From positions 1-45,233 of the forward strand of contig JAMOZS010000018.1 of the NCBI GenBank assembly GCA_023667765.1: DNA of 45,233 nucleotides, written 5' to 3'. Numbering within the stretch: the stretch's first letter is position 1; every line of letters begins with the position of its first letter. Below are positions 33,812-44,016 of this stretch, in pieces. The DNA comes from Roseburia sp. (GTDB taxonomy: Bacteria > Bacillota > Clostridia > Lachnospirales > Lachnospiraceae). Below the pieces are notes generated by a model, which did no database searches, was not told the origin of the DNA, and saw nothing but the letters and a program-made list of their open reading frames with translations. Made by a program: the position numbers and the translations under genes.

Positions 33812-34900
33812 ATGGAATTAAAGATTACCTGTATTCCCGGTGACGGCATTGGCCCGGAGATTGTAGCGGAGGCAAAGAAGGTTTTAGATAAGGTGGCGGA
33901 GGTTTACGGACACCGGATAAGCTATACGGATATCCTGATGGGCGGCGCATCCATTGATGTGTACGGAGTGCCTCTTACCGAGGAGGCTGTTGCCGCAGCG
34001 AAGGCTGCGGACGCCGTATTGATGGGCTCGATTGGCGGTAATACCACAACCTCTCCCTGGTATAAGCTTCCGCCCGAAAAAAGACCGGAGGCGGGTCTTT
34101 TGGCCATGCGCAAGGCATTGAATCTGTTTGCGAATCTCCGTCCGGCGGTATTGTATGACGAACTTTCCGGTGCGTGTCCCCTGAAGGAGGAAATCAGCAA
34201 AAAAGGCTTTGATATGATGATTATGAGAGAGCTTACCGGCGGCCTGTATTTCGGAGAACGCAGAACGATAGAGGAAAACGGGGTAAAGAAGGCCATTGAT
34301 ACGCTGACCTATGACGAGAACGAAATCAGACGGATTGCCGTCAAGGGCTTTGACATTGCCATGAAGCGCAAAAAGAAGGTTACCAGTGTGGATAAGGCCA
34401 ATGTGCTGGATTCCTCCCGGCTCTGGAGAGCAGTGGTGGAGGAAGTGGCAAAGGATTATCCCCAGGTGACGCTGGAGCATATGCTGGTGGACAACTGCGC
34501 CATGCAGCTGGTAAAGGACCCTGCCCAGTTTGACGTCATTCTTACAGAAAATATGTTTGGGGATATCCTTTCGGATGAGGCCAGTATGGTGACGGGATCT
34601 ATCGGCATGCTTGCCAGCGCCAGCTTAAACGACAGCAAATTCGGTCTGTATGAGCCCAGCCATGGCTCGGCTCCTGATATTGCCGGGCAGGATATTGCCA
34701 ATCCAATTGCCACGATTCTGAGTGCAGCCATGATGCTGCGTTACAGCTTTGATTTGGACAAAGAGGCGGATGCCATTGAGGCGGCCGTGAAAAAAACGCT
34801 GCAGGAGGGCTATCGCACGGTGGATATTATGTCTGAGGGCTGTACAAGAGTCGGCTGTTCCCGGATGGGGGATTTGCTGGCGGAGCGTATTCAAGTTTAG
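33812..34900 (+). CDS. leuB: 3-isopropylmalate dehydrogenase
   Basis: Oxidises and decarboxylates 3-isopropylmalate with NAD in leucine synthesis. The 362-residue protein has [11 protein letters not shown] at the start, the substrate block LRPAVLY and [14 protein letters not shown], and the metal-binding [14 protein letters not shown] with [19 protein letters not shown] lies 7 bases before the ATG. It heads an operon with ilvD and ilvB; leuA and leuCD are not in the window. Confidence 0.96.
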   Translation: MELKITCIPGDGIGPEIVAEAKKVLDKVAEVYGHRISYTDILMGGASIDVYGVPLTEEAVAAAKAADAVLMGSIGGNTTTSPWYKLPPEKRPEAGLLAMRKALNLFANLRPAVLYDELSGACPLKEEISKKGFDMMIMRELTGGLYFGERRTIEENGVKKAIDTLTYDENEIRRIAVKGFDIAMKRKKKVTSVDKANVLDSSRLWRAVVEEVAKDYPQVTLEHMLVDNCAMQLVKDPAQFDVILTENMFGDILSDEASMVTGSIGMLASASLNDSKFGLYEPSHGSAPDIAGQDIANPIATILSAAMMLRYSFDLDKEADAIEAAVKKTLQEGYRTVDIMSEGCTRVGCSRMGDLLAERIQV

Positions 34901-34970
34901 GGAAACAACGATGAAAATAAAGAGGCCGGTATGTGGTCAGAGTACGCCAGAAGGCATATAGGAGGTAGAT

Positions 34971-36641
34971 ATGAGAAGTGATTCCGTTAAGACAGGCGCT
35001 GCGCAGGCGCCTCACAGAAGTCTTTTTAATGCATTGGGTTATACGGAGGAGGAGCGCCGTCGCCCTATGATTGGCATTGTAAGCTCTTACAATGAGATTG
35101 TGCCCGGACATATGAATCTGGATAAAATTGTGGAGGCCGTAAAGATGGGCGTGGCCATGGCCGGCGGTATGCCGGTGGTATTTCCGGCCATAGCGGTATG
35201 TGACGGTATTGCCATGGGGCATATCGGCATGAAGTATTCTCTGGTGACCAGAGATTTGATTGCGGACAGCACCGAGTGTATGGCGCTTGCTCACGGCTTC
35301 GACGGTCTGGTGTGCGTGCCCAATTGTGATAAGAATGTGCCGGGGCTTTTGATGGCTGCGGCAAGATTAAATATTCCTACGATATTTGTTTCCGGCGGCC
35401 CGATGCTGGCCGGTCGTGTGAAGGGACAGAAGAGAAGTCTGTCCTCCATGTTTGAGGCAGTAGGCAGCGTGTCTGCAGGTACAATGACAATGGAGGAGCT
35501 TTGTGAATTTGAGGAAAAGGTATGTCCTACCTGCGGTTCCTGCTCCGGCATGTACACGGCGAACTCTATGAACTGTCTGACGGAGGCTATCGGTATGGGC
35601 CTTAGAGGCAACGGTACGATTCCTGCGGTGTATTCCGAGCGTATTCGATTGGCGAAGCGTGCCGGCATGAAGATTATGGAGCTTGTAGAGAAGGATATCA
35701 AACCCCGTGATATCATGACGGAAGAAGCGTTCCTGAATGCGCTTACCGTGGATATGGCACTGGGATGCTCCACGAATTCCATGCTGCATCTGCCTGCCAT
35801 TGCCAGAGAGGCCGGAGTGGATTTGAATCTGGATATTGCCAACGAGCTGTCGGCCAGGACGCCCAATCTCTGCCATCTGGCCCCGGCAGGCCCTACTTAT
35901 ATAGAGGATTTAAACGAGGCCGGCGGCGTATATGCGGTTATGAAGGAATTGACAAAGAAAGATTTGCTGAATCTGGACTGCATGACCGTAAACGGTACGA
36001 CTATCGGAGAAAATATTAAGGATTGTAAGAACCTGAATCCTGAGGTTATCCGTCCTGTGGAGAATCCTTATTCGGAGACCGGAGGCATTGCCATTCTGAA
36101 AGGCAATCTGGCTCCGGACAGCGGCGTGGTGAAGCGTTCCGCTGTTGTGCCTGAGATGATGGTGCATGAGGGCCCTGCAAGAGTATTTGACTGCGAGGAG
36201 GACGCTATCGAGGCAATTAAGGGCGGCGATATTGTGGCAGGCGACGTGGTGGTCATTCGCTATGAAGGGCCTAAGGGAGGCCCCGGAATGAGAGAAATGC
36301 TGAATCCCACCTCCGCCATTGCGGGCATGGGACTGGGCTCTTCCGTGGCGTTAATTACGGACGGACGTTTCTCCGGTGCATCCAGAGGCGCATCCATCGG
36401 TCATGTCTCTCCTGAGGCGGCTGTGGGCGGCCCGATTGCACTGGTGGAAGAGGGGGATATCATTCGAATCGATATTCCTGCCAATAAACTGGATGTGCTG
36501 GTTTCCGATGAAGTGCTGGCTGAGAGAAGAGCAAAATGGCAGCCCAGGGAGCCGAAGGTGACAACGGGATACCTCTCAAGATACAGAGAGCTTGTAACAA
36601 GTGGTAACCGAGGAGCGGTTTTGGAGGTACCCGGAAAGTAA
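34971..36641 (+). CDS. ilvD: Dihydroxy-acid dehydratase
   Basis: Removes water from dihydroxy-isovalerate and dihydroxy-methylvalerate in valine and isoleucine synthesis, using an iron-sulfur cluster. The 556-residue protein contains the cluster cysteine regions CDKNVPG and [16 protein letters not shown] and the family block [25 protein letters not shown] precedes the ATG. The 70-base gap from leuB holds no clear promoter, consistent with one transcript. Confidence 0.96.
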   Translation: MRSDSVKTGAAQAPHRSLFNALGYTEEERRRPMIGIVSSYNEIVPGHMNLDKIVEAVKMGVAMAGGMPVVFPAIAVCDGIAMGHIGMKYSLVTRDLIADSTECMALAHGFDGLVCVPNCDKNVPGLLMAAARLNIPTIFVSGGPMLAGRVKGQKRSLSSMFEAVGSVSAGTMTMEELCEFEEKVCPTCGSCSGMYTANSMNCLTEAIGMGLRGNGTIPAVYSERIRLAKRAGMKIMELVEKDIKPRDIMTEEAFLNALTVDMALGCSTNSMLHLPAIAREAGVDLNLDIANELSARTPNLCHLAPAGPTYIEDLNEAGGVYAVMKELTKKDLLNLDCMTVNGTTIGENIKDCKNLNPEVIRPVENPYSETGGIAILKGNLAPDSGVVKRSAVVPEMMVHEGPARVFDCEEDAIEAIKGGDIVAGDVVVIRYEGPKGGPGMREMLNPTSAIAGMGLGSSVALITDGRFSGASRGASIGHVSPEAAVGGPIALVEEGDIIRIDIPANKLDVLVSDEVLAERRAKWQPREPKVTTGYLSRYRELVTSGNRGAVLEVPGK

Positions 36642-36678
36642 GGTAAATAAGGATATCTGAATATAGGAGGAAAGACCA

Positions 36679-38358
36679 ATGCAGTTAAATGGTTCGGAAA
36701 TCATATTAGAATGTTTAAAGGAGCAGGGAGTGGATACCGTATTCGGATATCCGGGCGGGACTATCTTAAATGTCTATGACGCCCTGTATAAGCACAGCAG
36801 CGAGATTCGCCATGTGTTGACCAGTCACGAGCAGGGAGCCGCTCATGCGGCCGACGGTTATGCCAGAGCTACCGGGAAGGTAGGAGTCTGTATGGCTACC
36901 AGCGGCCCCGGAGCCACTAATCTGGTGACGGGTATTGCCACCGCATATATGGATTCTGTGCCCATAGTAGCGATTACGGCTAATGTGAATCTGCCCCTTT
37001 TGGGAAAGGATACCTTTCAGGAGGTGGATATCGCCGGGGTGACGATGCCGATAACAAAGCATGGTTTTATTGTGAAGAAGGTGGAGGAGCTGGCGTCTAC
37101 GGTGCGTAAGGCCTTTGCCATTGCAAGGAGCGGCAGACCCGGTCCTGTGCTGGTGGATGTGACCAAGGATGTGACGGCTGCAGTCTGTGAGTTTACCCCT
37201 GCGCAGCCGGAGAAAAAGGAGCATAGGGACAGCTATACCCAGGAGGATTTTGAGAGAGTTCTTCAATATATAGAGGAGTCCCAAAGGCCTTATATTTATC
37301 TGGGAGGAGGCGCGATTCTTTCGGGCGCCTCCGAAGAGGTTGCGGCTTTTGCGGAGCTGATTGACGCTCCTGTGTGCGACACTCTGATGGGGAAGGGAGC
37401 CTTTGACGGCTACAGTCCCCGATATACCGGTATGATAGGAATGCATGGAACCAAGACTTCTAATCTCGGCGTAAGCCGGTGCGACCTTTTGATTGCGCTG
37501 GGCGCAAGATTCTCTGACCGTGTTATCGGTAACCCCAAACGCTTTGCGGAAGGGGCAAGAGTGATTCATATGGATATCGATGCGGCTGAAATTAACAAGA
37601 ATATCCGTGCGGACGCCTGTCTGGTAGGAGATTTAAAGAGTGTTTTACAGAAGCTGAACAAGAGTCTGCATAAAAAGGAAAACAGAGAGTGGATGCAATC
37701 CATTCAGGAGCTCAAGACGAAATATCCCTTGAAATATGATAAAGAGGAATTGTCCTGTCCTTATGTGATAGAGGAGCTTGACCGGATTACGAAGGGAGAC
37801 GCCATCATTACTACGGATGTGGGACAGCACCAGATGTGGGCAGCTCAGTATTATAAGTATACAAAGCCCCGTACCTTCCTGTCCTCGGGAGGACTGGGAA
37901 CCATGGGTTATGGCCTCGGAGCGTGTATCGGGGCGCAGGTAGGCCGGCCGGATAAGCTGTGCGTCAATATTGCAGGCGACGGGTGCTTTCGGATGAATAT
38001 GAACGAGCTGGCGACCGCCAGTCGTTACAACATCCCCCTGATACAGATAGTTATCAATAATCATGTGCTGGGAATGGTTCGTCAGTGGCAGACCCTGTTT
38101 TATGAGAAACGGTATTCTCAGACAGTGCTGCATGACAAGGTGGACTTTTGTAAGGTGGCGGAAGGACTGGGCTGTACGGCCATCCGTGTCACAAAAAAGG
38201 AAGAGGTGGCACCTGCCATTGAGAAGGCGATTTCCTTAAAAGCTCCGGTATTGATAGAATGTATTATTCCCGATGACGACAAGGTTTTCCCCATGGTGCC
38301 GGCCGGAGCGCCTATCAGTGAGGTGTTTGACGGGGATGATTTGAAAAGGCAGTCTTAA
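36679..38358 (+). CDS. ilvB: Acetolactate synthase large subunit
   Basis: Thiamine-diphosphate enzyme that joins two pyruvates, or pyruvate and 2-oxobutyrate, in branched-chain amino acid synthesis. The 559-residue protein has the activating Glu in SHEQGAAHAADGYARA, FAD/ThDP domains, and the Mg-ThDP motif GDGCFRMNMNELATA with NNHVLG. No regulatory subunit (ilvN) lies beside it. AGGAGG 8 bases before the ATG. The downstream transpeptidase begins on the base after its stop. Confidence 0.95.
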   Translation: MQLNGSEIILECLKEQGVDTVFGYPGGTILNVYDALYKHSSEIRHVLTSHEQGAAHAADGYARATGKVGVCMATSGPGATNLVTGIATAYMDSVPIVAITANVNLPLLGKDTFQEVDIAGVTMPITKHGFIVKKVEELASTVRKAFAIARSGRPGPVLVDVTKDVTAAVCEFTPAQPEKKEHRDSYTQEDFERVLQYIEESQRPYIYLGGGAILSGASEEVAAFAELIDAPVCDTLMGKGAFDGYSPRYTGMIGMHGTKTSNLGVSRCDLLIALGARFSDRVIGNPKRFAEGARVIHMDIDAAEINKNIRADACLVGDLKSVLQKLNKSLHKKENREWMQSIQELKTKYPLKYDKEELSCPYVIEELDRITKGDAIITTDVGQHQMWAAQYYKYTKPRTFLSSGGLGTMGYGLGACIGAQVGRPDKLCVNIAGDGCFRMNMNELATASRYNIPLIQIVINNHVLGMVRQWQTLFYEKRYSQTVLHDKVDFCKVAEGLGCTAIRVTKKEEVAPAIEKAISLKAPVLIECIIPDDDKVFPMVPAGAPISEVFDGDDLKRQS

Positions 38359-39801
38359 ATGAAACGGAAACCAAGACCAAAGCTAAAATTTTATAGTAAA
38401 TTGCTTCTATTATGCTGCGCTGCCATATATGTGGCGATGGTAATCTATTTTTGGAACCGTTTTGCGCCGAATGTATGGATTAACGGAATCTACTGTACGG
38501 GAAAGACGGCGGAGGAGGTCAACCGGGAGCTTCTGGCGTCTGCGGTATTGCCTGAAAAGCTGGTGGTGACCGGTTATCTCTCGGAAGAGGGGACAGAGGG
38601 CTCTCAGACTCTTGTGCTTGCGGATATCGCTTTTTCCATGGACTATCTGGAAGAGCTGAAAGAGCATATGAACAATCAAATCCCCTGGCGGTGGCCTGCC
38701 TGTCTGACTGCTTCCCAAAATCATGAGGTGCCTGCGGCTTACTCTTACGATACGGCTAAGCTGATAAGTTGTCTGGAAAGCATGTCGGTATATACGCAGG
38801 AGGATATGCCGGAGGACTACTTTATTCAATATGCAGGCTCGGGCCAGGGTTATACGCTTTATGACGGCATGATGAACCGCCTGGATACGGAAGCGGCGGT
38901 GAAATGTATCAAGGAGGCTCTGACAAAGGGACAGGAAGAAGTGAATCTCATGGAGAGCGGCTGCTATTATGATGTACCGCTGTCCCGGAAGCAGGAGAAT
39001 ACAAGGCTTCTCTGGACAAAATTGGAGAGCTTTCAGCAAAACAGTCCCAGTTATGATTTTGAGGAGGAAAAGCTTCAGTTAAGTCCCGACGATATGGTTT
39101 CCTTTATACAAAAGAGCGACGATAGACTTCCCCTTGTGGATGAGGAGGGCGCCTTTGTGCTGGACGAGGAGGCTATCGCGCTGTTTGTGGAGAAAATGGC
39201 GAATGAATACGATACCTATAAGAAAGATTGGAGCTTTTTGAGTACCAGGGGCGACACGGTTGCCGTTCAGGGAGAGACCTATGGAGGAATTATCGACAGA
39301 GAGACAGAAATCCTTTGGCTGACGGAATATCTGAACCGGCTGCTTCAGGGGGAACCAATAGCGGCGGAGGAAAAAATACATATACCTGTTTACCGACAGG
39401 AGCCCTATTATCGGGGAAAGGATTCTGTCGGCCCTACTTATATAGAGGTGGATATGACCGAACAAAGGCTTTATTATTATGACGAGGGACGCCTGACGCT
39501 GGAGACAGACGTCGTTACGGGAAGTGTCAGACCGAAGAGAGAGACGCCGGAGGGCGTGAACTATGTTTATGCAAAGCAGCAAAACAGAACGCTTCGAGGG
39601 CCGGGCTACGCAACCTTTGTAAAATACTGGATGCCGGTAAACGGGAATATCGGGCTTCATGACGCCTCCTGGCGGAAGGAATTCGGCGGAGACATTTACC
39701 TGACGAACGGCTCCCACGGCTGTGTCAATCTTCCCTCGGACAAGGCAGACGAGCTGTATCAGGAGGTGGAAATAGGTACTCCTGTAGTGATGTTCTATTA
39801 A
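38359..39801 (+). CDS. L,D-transpeptidase with N-terminal membrane anchor
   Basis: A 480-residue protein: Lys/Arg-rich start, one membrane helix (~12-30), two repeats of a putative peptidoglycan-binding domain (~45-320) and a C-terminal YkuD domain (~350-480). The catalytic motif is SHGCVNLP with H453 and C455, preceded by IGLHDASWR. It would form 3-3 crosslinks in peptidoglycan outside the cell. It abuts the ilvB stop codon with an AAAAGG nearby, so it rides on the amino acid operon, with no functional link apparent. Confidence 0.9.
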   Translation: MKRKPRPKLKFYSKLLLLCCAAIYVAMVIYFWNRFAPNVWINGIYCTGKTAEEVNRELLASAVLPEKLVVTGYLSEEGTEGSQTLVLADIAFSMDYLEELKEHMNNQIPWRWPACLTASQNHEVPAAYSYDTAKLISCLESMSVYTQEDMPEDYFIQYAGSGQGYTLYDGMMNRLDTEAAVKCIKEALTKGQEEVNLMESGCYYDVPLSRKQENTRLLWTKLESFQQNSPSYDFEEEKLQLSPDDMVSFIQKSDDRLPLVDEEGAFVLDEEAIALFVEKMANEYDTYKKDWSFLSTRGDTVAVQGETYGGIIDRETEILWLTEYLNRLLQGEPIAAEEKIHIPVYRQEPYYRGKDSVGPTYIEVDMTEQRLYYYDEGRLTLETDVVTGSVRPKRETPEGVNYVYAKQQNRTLRGPGYATFVKYWMPVNGNIGLHDASWRKEFGGDIYLTNGSHGCVNLPSDKADELYQEVEIGTPVVMFY

Positions 39802-39829
39802 AAAAACAGGAAAAAATGTAACAATTTGG

Positions 39830-39858
39830 TTGACGAAAGAAAGCAGAAAGTTTATCCT
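39830..39858 (+). promoter_or_regulatory. Promoter of serC-serA
   Basis: TTGACG (39830-39835), a 17-base spacer, TATCCT (39853-39858), 56 bases before the serC ATG. Confidence 0.6.
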
Positions 39859-39914
39859 ATAGCTAATGGTTTTTTTATAATTATGAAAAATATATTTCCA
39901 GGAGGATTTTGAAA

Positions 39915-41000
39915 ATGGCAAGAGTGTACAATTTTTCGGCCGGCCCTGCAGTACTGCCCGAAGAGGTGTTAAAGGAAGCTGCTGAGGAGATGCTTGACTA
40001 TAAGGGTACAGGCATGTCTGTTATGGAGATGAGCCATCGTTCTAAGGCTTACGAGACAATCATCAAGGAAGCGGAAGCTGATTTACGAGAGCTGATGAAC
40101 ATTCCTGACAATTATAAGGTATTGTTTCTTCAGGGCGGCGCCAGCCAGCAGTTTGCAATGATTCCCATGAATCTGATGAAGAATAAAGTAGCTGACTATA
40201 TTGTAACTGGCCAGTGGGCAAAGAAAGCTTATCAGGAAGCTTCCATTTACGGTAAAGCAAATAAGATTGCATCCTCCGAGGATAAGATGTTCTCTTACAT
40301 ACCCGATTGTTCTGATTTACCTGTCAGTGATGATGCGGATTATGTATATATCTGTGAAAACAATACGATTTACGGTACAAAGTTCAAGACGCTGCCCAAT
40401 ACGAAGGGCAAGCCCCTGGTGGCGGACGTATCCAGCTGTTTTCTGTCTGAGCCTGTAGATGTGACGAAATACGGTGTAATTTATGGCGGCGTGCAGAAGA
40501 ATATCGGGCCTGCAGGCGTTGTCATTGTGATTATTCGTGAAGATTTGATTACGGAGGATGTATTGCCCGGTACACCTACCATGTTGAAATATAAGATTCA
40601 TGCCGATAATGAATCTCTGTACAATACGCCTCCTGCTTACGGCATTTATATCTGCGGCAAGGTATTTAAGTGGTTAAAGAAAAGAGGCGGCCTGGAGGCC
40701 ATGAAGGAATACAATGAAAAGAAGGCAAAGCTTCTGTATGACTTCCTGGATGGAAGTAAGCTCTTTCAGGGCACTGTCCGCAAGGAGGACCGTTCTTTAA
40801 TGAATGTGCCTTTCGTCACCGGCAGCGAGGAGCTGGATGCCAAATTCGTACAGGAGGCAAAGGCGGCCGGCTTTGAGAATCTGAAGGGCCACAGAACCGT
40901 GGGCGGTATGCGCGCCAGCATTTATAATGCCATGCCTATTGAGGGCGTGGAGAAGCTGGTGGAGTTTATGAGAAAGTTTGAAGCAGAGAATAGGAAATAA
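39915..41000 (+). CDS. serC: Phosphoserine aminotransferase
   Basis: Pyridoxal-phosphate enzyme making phosphoserine from 3-phosphohydroxypyruvate in serine synthesis; it may also serve vitamin B6 synthesis. The 361-residue protein begins VYNFSAGPAVLP, has LQGGASQQFAM for cofactor phosphate, and the Schiff-base lysine in YGGVQKNIGPAG. GGAGGA with an 8-base spacer fixes the ATG at 39915. serA follows after 24 bases. Confidence 0.96.
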   Translation: MARVYNFSAGPAVLPEEVLKEAAEEMLDYKGTGMSVMEMSHRSKAYETIIKEAEADLRELMNIPDNYKVLFLQGGASQQFAMIPMNLMKNKVADYIVTGQWAKKAYQEASIYGKANKIASSEDKMFSYIPDCSDLPVSDDADYVYICENNTIYGTKFKTLPNTKGKPLVADVSSCFLSEPVDVTKYGVIYGGVQKNIGPAGVVIVIIREDLITEDVLPGTPTMLKYKIHADNESLYNTPPAYGIYICGKVFKWLKKRGGLEAMKEYNEKKAKLLYDFLDGSKLFQGTVRKEDRSLMNVPFVTGSEELDAKFVQEAKAAGFENLKGHRTVGGMRASIYNAMPIEGVEKLVEFMRKFEAENRK

Positions 41001-41024
41001 TACAGAGCTAAAAGGAGGATGAAC

Positions 41025-42188
41025 ATGTTTAAGATAAATTGTCTGAATCCCATCTCCAAAGTGGGACTTGAGAATCTGACTGCCGATTATACCATGACGG
41101 AAGAGGTGAGCGAGGCGGAGGGTATTTTGGTGAGAAGCGCATCCATGCATGAGATGGAGCTGTCCGACAGCCTGTTGGCAGTAGCGAGAGCCGGCGCGGG
41201 CGTCAATAATATTCCCCTGGAAAAATGTGCCGAAAAGGGTATCGTGGTATTTAATACGCCCGGAGCAAACGCCAACGGTGTAAAAGAGCTGGTGATTGCC
41301 GGTATGCTGCTGGCTGCCCGTGATGTGACAGGCGGCATTGAATGGGTCAAAGGCGCAGCTGGTGATGAAACGATTGCAAAGACGGCGGAGAAGGAAAAGA
41401 AGAATTTTGCGGGAACTGAAATTCAGGGAAAGAAGCTGGGTGTTATTGGCCTGGGCGCTATCGGCGTCAAGGTGGCGAATGCCGCCGTCGGGATGGGCAT
41501 GGATGTTATCGGTTATGACCCTTATCTTTCGGTGCATGCTGCATTAAGCCTGACCCGTTCCGTTAAGGTGGTTACTGCCGTGGAGGATATTTACAGTGAA
41601 TGTGACTATATCACGATTCATGTGCCTCTTCTGGACTCCACCAAGGGTATGATTTGCAAAGAAGCAATTGCACAGATGAAGGATGGCGTTGTGATACTGA
41701 ACTTTGCAAGAGACCTCCTTGCCAGGGAGGAGGATGTGCTGGAAGCAATAGAAGCAGGGAAAGTGCGCAAATATGTTTCTGATTTTCCGAACACCACTAC
41801 GGCGGGCAAAAAAGGTTGTATCGTGCTTCCCCATCTGGGCGCAAGCACTGAGGAGAGCGAGGATAACTGTGCGGTAATGGCAGTACAGGAAATAATGGAT
41901 TATCTGGAGAACGGTAATATTAAAAACAGTGTAAATTATCCTGAATGTGATATGGGTGCCTGCACCAAGGCTGGTCGTGTGGCAATTTTCCACAAAAATA
42001 TCGCTAATATGATTACGAAATTTACAGCGGAGTTTGGCAATAAGGGCATTAATATCACGGATATGACTAATAAATCCCGGGGTGAATATGCTTACACATT
42101 ATTTGATATTGAGACGCCTGCCCATGAGGACGCATTGAAAAATCTTGAGTCTATTGAAGGCGTATTCAGAGTTCGGATTGTAAAATAA
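41025..42188 (+). CDS. serA: D-3-phosphoglycerate dehydrogenase, atypical active site
   Basis: First enzyme of serine synthesis, NAD-linked. The 387-residue protein has a substrate domain, the Rossmann motif GLGAIGVKVANAA, and an ACT-like regulatory C-terminus (~310-387). Catalytic R229 and H270 (PHLGAST) are present, but the usual ARGG is ARDL and the relay Glu expected before the DVFP-like turn is T257. This variant sequence seems conserved in related gut anaerobes (from memory). ATG 41019 has no room after AGGAGG, so 41025 is used. Confidence 0.9.
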   Translation: MFKINCLNPISKVGLENLTADYTMTEEVSEAEGILVRSASMHEMELSDSLLAVARAGAGVNNIPLEKCAEKGIVVFNTPGANANGVKELVIAGMLLAARDVTGGIEWVKGAAGDETIAKTAEKEKKNFAGTEIQGKKLGVIGLGAIGVKVANAAVGMGMDVIGYDPYLSVHAALSLTRSVKVVTAVEDIYSECDYITIHVPLLDSTKGMICKEAIAQMKDGVVILNFARDLLAREEDVLEAIEAGKVRKYVSDFPNTTTAGKKGCIVLPHLGASTEESEDNCAVMAVQEIMDYLENGNIKNSVNYPECDMGACTKAGRVAIFHKNIANMITKFTAEFGNKGINITDMTNKSRGEYAYTLFDIETPAHEDALKNLESIEGVFRVRIVK

Positions 42189-42192
42189 AGCT

Positions 42193-42259
42193 ATAATACA
42201 AAAGGGCTGTTACACCGACGATTTTCAAAGTCTCAGTGCAACAGCCTCTTTTGCATTAT
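42193..42259. terminator. Long hairpin between serA and the opposing small gene
   Basis: Bases 42193-42211 pair with 42240-42259 through 18 base pairs with one mismatch and one bulge, with inner CAC/GTG and GAC/GTC pairs. It lies between convergent genes; the T-rich parts are inside the stem. It may terminate both genes or be a dispersed palindromic element. Confidence 0.6.
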
Positions 42260-42280
42260 AAAACTTGTCTGCTTTGTTCT

Positions 42281-42559
42281 TCAGCGAAACAACAGGGGCA
42301 TGTCCTCGCCTAAATTCAAATCCTGCAGATTTTCTTTCAGCTTCGCCTCGGATGCACAGGCGGCTTCGCTCTGTAAATCCATATACAGGATAAAGAAATC
42401 TTCCAGGGACATACCTTCCTCGTCGGCAATTTCCTGCATAATGGGTTTGAGCCTGGAGAGCTGCATGGAAACCTGTACCTTCTGAGGGTCGATATCACCC
42501 AGCGTTTTCTCCGCATAAGCATTTACTCTGTTTAATATTTCGCGTTGTTTTTCAGTCAT
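42281..42559 (-). CDS. Small conserved-looking hypothetical protein
   Basis: A 92-residue, soluble, helical and acidic protein (MTEKQREILNRVNAYAEKTL start). I do not recognise a family. It has a plausible AGAGG site 11 bases upstream and an extended -10 promoter, and its codon use is like its neighbours, so it is likely real. Confidence 0.65.
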   Translation of the reverse strand: MTEKQREILNRVNAYAEKTLGDIDPQKVQVSMQLSRLKPIMQEIADEEGMSLEDFFILYMDLQSEAACASEAKLKENLQDLNLGEDMPLLFR

Positions 42560-42637
42560 AAATCATCACACCTCTTTTTCCCTGTTAAAATCATCCTTTT
42601 CGGAAACGATATCTTTGTATGGCATTTCCACGGGCTT

Positions 42638-42666
42638 ATTATAGCATGAACCACTTGTTATGCCCA
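42638..42666 (-). promoter_or_regulatory. Promoter of the small minus-strand gene
   Basis: On the minus strand TGGGCA (42666-42661), a 17-base spacer, TATAAT (42643-42638) preceded by TGC. It overlaps the divergent promoter at 42655-42683. Confidence 0.55.
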
Positions 42667-42683
42667 GTGTTTTTTGATATACT
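42655..42683 (+). promoter_or_regulatory. Promoter of the DUF1015 gene
   Basis: TTGTTA (42655-42660), a 17-base spacer, TATACT (42678-42683) preceded by TGA. Confidence 0.6.
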
Positions 42684-42726
42684 TAGGGAAAAGCTTGGGA
42701 TAAATTATCACGGAAATGAGGTAAAT

Positions 42727-43995
42727 ATGGCAGAAATCAGACCCTTTAGAGCATACAGGCCGGCTCCCGGACGGGAAGCGGAGATTGCGGCGCTCCCCTA
42801 TGATGTATATAACAGGGAGGAGGCCTGTGCAGAGGTACAAAAGCATCCGAATTCCTTCCTGGCAATCGACAGAGCGGAGACACAGTTTAGCCCTGAGACG
42901 GATATGTATGCGCCGCAGGTGTATCGGAAAGCGAGAGAGCTGCTTGAGGAATGGATTGCAGAGGGTAAATTCATACAGGAGGAGATTCCCTGCTATTATC
43001 TTTACGAGCAGGTGATGAACGGCCGCAGCCAGACAGGAATTGTGGCCTGCGCTTCTATAGACGATTACTGTAATCAGGTCATTAAGAAGCATGAGAACAC
43101 CAGAGCTGATAAGGAGCAGGACCGTATCAATCATGTAGATATCTGCAATATGCAGACAGGCCCTATTTTTCTGGCTTATCGGGAGAATATTGTATTACGT
43201 GCAGCGATTGAGGAAGGGAAACGGCAGACGCCGGCCTGTGAGTTTGTCTCTGAAGATTCTATCAGTCATCGGGTATGGGTACTTTCGAATCAGAGCATGA
43301 TAGCCGAGATTCGCGAGGCTTTTAAAAAAATAGCAGCGATTTATATTGCAGACGGCCATCATCGCTGTGCCTCTGCCGTGAAGGTAGGTTTAAAGCGCAG
43401 AAGAGAAAACCCGGGCTATACCGGGGAAGAAGAATATAATTATTTTCTGTCTGTTTTATTTCCGGAGGACGAGCTGCATATTATGGACTATAACAGAATC
43501 GTAACCGATTTAAACGGATGGAGCAGAGATGCTTTTTTGACAAAGCTTTCCGAGAGCTTTGAGGTGGCCTTGGAGGGAACGCAGCCTTATGTCCCGGAGA
43601 GAAAGGGGTGCTTTGGCATGTATCTGCATCATGAATGGTACAGCCTTAAGATAAAGAAGGAGCTTTTGAGTACGGATGTTGTGGCGGGGCTGGATGTGTC
43701 TGTGTTACAGGAGCATCTTCTGGGGCCTGTTCTGGGCATTGCAGACCCAAAGACGGACAAAAGAATCGACTTTGTAGGAGGAATCAGGGGACTAAAGGAA
43801 TTGGAGAGGCGCTGCGGGGAACTCCCTCAGGATGCAGTGGCATTTTCCCTGTATCCCACTTCGATACAGGAATTGTTTGCGGTGGCGGATGAGGGAAGGC
43901 TGATGCCTCCCAAATCCACATGGTTTGAGCCGAAACTGAGAAGCGGGTTGTTTTTGCATGACATTGGCGGCCCTTCTCATGGTGCGCAGAAATAA
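42727..43995 (+). CDS. DUF1015 family protein
   Basis: A 422-residue protein starting IRPFRAYRPAPG, with ENTRADKEQDR and IADGHHRCASA, hallmark blocks of DUF1015 (once called putative HTH-containing, but no HTH is evident). Function is unknown; in many Clostridia it sits beside serC and serA, as here, which suggests a role tied to serine metabolism (inference). The frame is open to 42619, but ATG 42727 has GAGG 5 bases upstream and the family N-terminus. Confidence 0.88.
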   Translation: MAEIRPFRAYRPAPGREAEIAALPYDVYNREEACAEVQKHPNSFLAIDRAETQFSPETDMYAPQVYRKARELLEEWIAEGKFIQEEIPCYYLYEQVMNGRSQTGIVACASIDDYCNQVIKKHENTRADKEQDRINHVDICNMQTGPIFLAYRENIVLRAAIEEGKRQTPACEFVSEDSISHRVWVLSNQSMIAEIREAFKKIAAIYIADGHHRCASAVKVGLKRRRENPGYTGEEEYNYFLSVLFPEDELHIMDYNRIVTDLNGWSRDAFLTKLSESFEVALEGTQPYVPERKGCFGMYLHHEWYSLKIKKELLSTDVVAGLDVSVLQEHLLGPVLGIADPKTDKRIDFVGGIRGLKELERRCGELPQDAVAFSLYPTSIQELFAVADEGRLMPPKSTWFEPKLRSGLFLHDIGGPSHGAQK

Positions 43996-44016
43996 ATAAA
44001 AGGATGGTATTTTTAT

